From Gammaproteobacteria bacterium (lineage in GTDB: Bacteria > Pseudomonadota > Gammaproteobacteria > Thiohalomonadales > Thiohalomonadaceae): 31,865 bases of DNA. Position 1 is the first letter of the stretch. The number at the start of each line of letters is the position of its first letter. The notes beneath the pieces were generated by a model. The model saw only the letters and a list, made by a program, of their open reading frames with translations. It had not been told where the DNA came from and made no database searches. Shown in pieces: positions 31,329 through 31,865 of this stretch. The DNA lies in assembly GCA_023228645.1 (NCBI GenBank), contig JALOAT010000046.1, forward strand, positions 1 to 31,865, given 5' to 3'. The translations under genes and the position numbers were made by a program.

Positions 31329-31451
31329 CAACACAGAGGCACAGAGACGCGGAGAACACAGAGAAAGACTCATGGGGACGCGAGGCCGTACCTTGGCGTC
31401 CCCTGGAATTCTTCACATCTGTGATCTCTGTGTCTCTGCGTCTCTGTGTTG
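31329..31451. repeat. Nested repeat between ilvD and phoB
   Basis: The left arm 31329-31364 is built of CACAGAGA-type tandem words and the right arm 31424-31451 is an inverted version of them. Similar CACAGAGA words occur at 12275-12310. Inside are short inverted words GGGGACGC and GCGTCCCC. The gap between ilvD and phoB contains no supported gene; only the Pho boxes, this element and a GCGGCCGAAGGCCGC palindrome near 31290 are seen. Confidence 0.75.
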
Positions 31452-31470
31452 GGCCGTGTCTCTCCAGCGG

Positions 31471-31865
31471 TTAGCGCTTGCGCTCCAGCTGGCTCACGTC
31501 GCGCACGCCGCCGCGGGCGGCGGAGGTGGTCATGGCGGCATAGGCGCGCAGCGCGGCGGACACCGGGCGCTGGCGGTTCACCGGCTTCCAGGCATCGGCC
31601 CCCCTGGCCTCCATGGCGGCGCGGCGGCGCGCCAGCTCCTCATCTGAGACCGCGACGCGGATGCTGCGGTTCGGGATGTCGATCTCGATGAGGTCGTTCT
31701 CTTCCACCAGGCCGATGGCGCCGCCCTCGGCGGCCTCGGGCGAGGCATGGCCGATGGACAGGCCCGAGGTGCCGCCGGAGAAGCGGCCGTCGGTGATGAG
31801 GGCGCAGGCCTTGCCCAGGCCCTTGGACTTCAGATACGAGGTGGGATACAGCATCTCCTGCATGC
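31471..31865 (-). CDS. ilvD: Dihydroxy-acid dehydratase, C-terminal part (cut off by window edge)
   Basis: The last 130 or so residues of IlvD, an iron-sulphur enzyme of valine, leucine and isoleucine synthesis that turns dihydroxy-acids into 2-keto acids. The signature LITDGRFSGGTSGLSIGH followed by ASPEAA is diagnostic for the IlvD/Edd family, and the downstream GGAIGLVEENDLIEIDIPNRSI segment is typical for IlvD. The sequence continues past 31865, so the methionine near 31863 is internal. The stop at 31471 is followed by the nested repeat that precedes phoB. Confidence 0.95.
   Translation of the reverse strand, partial: MQEMLYPTSYLKSKGLGKACALITDGRFSGGTSGLSIGHASPEAAEGGAIGLVEENDLIEIDIPNRSIRVAVSDEELARRRAAMEARGADAWKPVNRQRPVSAALRAYAAMTTSAARGGVRDVSQLERKR

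Overview
The window is a high-GC, gene-dense chromosomal segment whose protein families (E. coli-like ribonuclease T, class II PyrC, FumC, monothiol Grx4, SodB, PstA/PstC with the long extracytoplasmic extensions seen in Pseudomonas relatives) point to a gammaproteobacterium, plausibly a Chromatiales/Ectothiorhodospiraceae-like lineage. The placement rests on gene resemblance only. I see no rRNA, tRNA, CRISPR array, transposase or prophage block.

Left part (1-13.8 kb): the alpha subunit and part of the beta subunit of pyruvate dehydrogenase E1 (minus strand); an overlapping pair made of an M17-aminopeptidase C-terminal remnant and a small unrecognised protein; fumC; a pirin; a DUF3301 membrane protein; an isolated NinX/DUF2591 phage-type protein; pyrC convergent with rnt; grxD; an amidotransferase of the N-acetylglutaminylglutamine amide type; a BON-domain lipoprotein overlapping a hydantoinase B-type gene; and a FadL-type outer-membrane protein.

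Middle part (14-18 kb): sodB, then the tightly packed arginine pair argD-argF, then a secreted Sel1-repeat protein.

Right part (18-31.2 kb): a phosphate-starvation locus on the minus strand in two blocks, phoB-phoR-pstS and pstC-pstA-pstB-phoU. Between them lie an RNase Z-like hydrolase with a small partner, a YgjP-type metallopeptidase, a 119-residue unknown, a spermidine-synthase-like protein and a degenerate PilZ protein. Good Pho boxes stand before phoB, pstS and pstC. Those of phoB and pstC each have a -10 hexamer exactly 10 bp downstream, and the pstC promoter predicts a leaderless or near-leaderless mRNA. The window ends in the 3' part of ilvD.

Many intergenic gaps, especially those after stop codons and between convergent genes, are filled with dispersed palindromic repeats. 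Several are nested: outer inverted arms made of short purine-rich tandem units enclose different inner palindromes. These repeats and the Pho promoter architecture are the most noteworthy non-coding signals.
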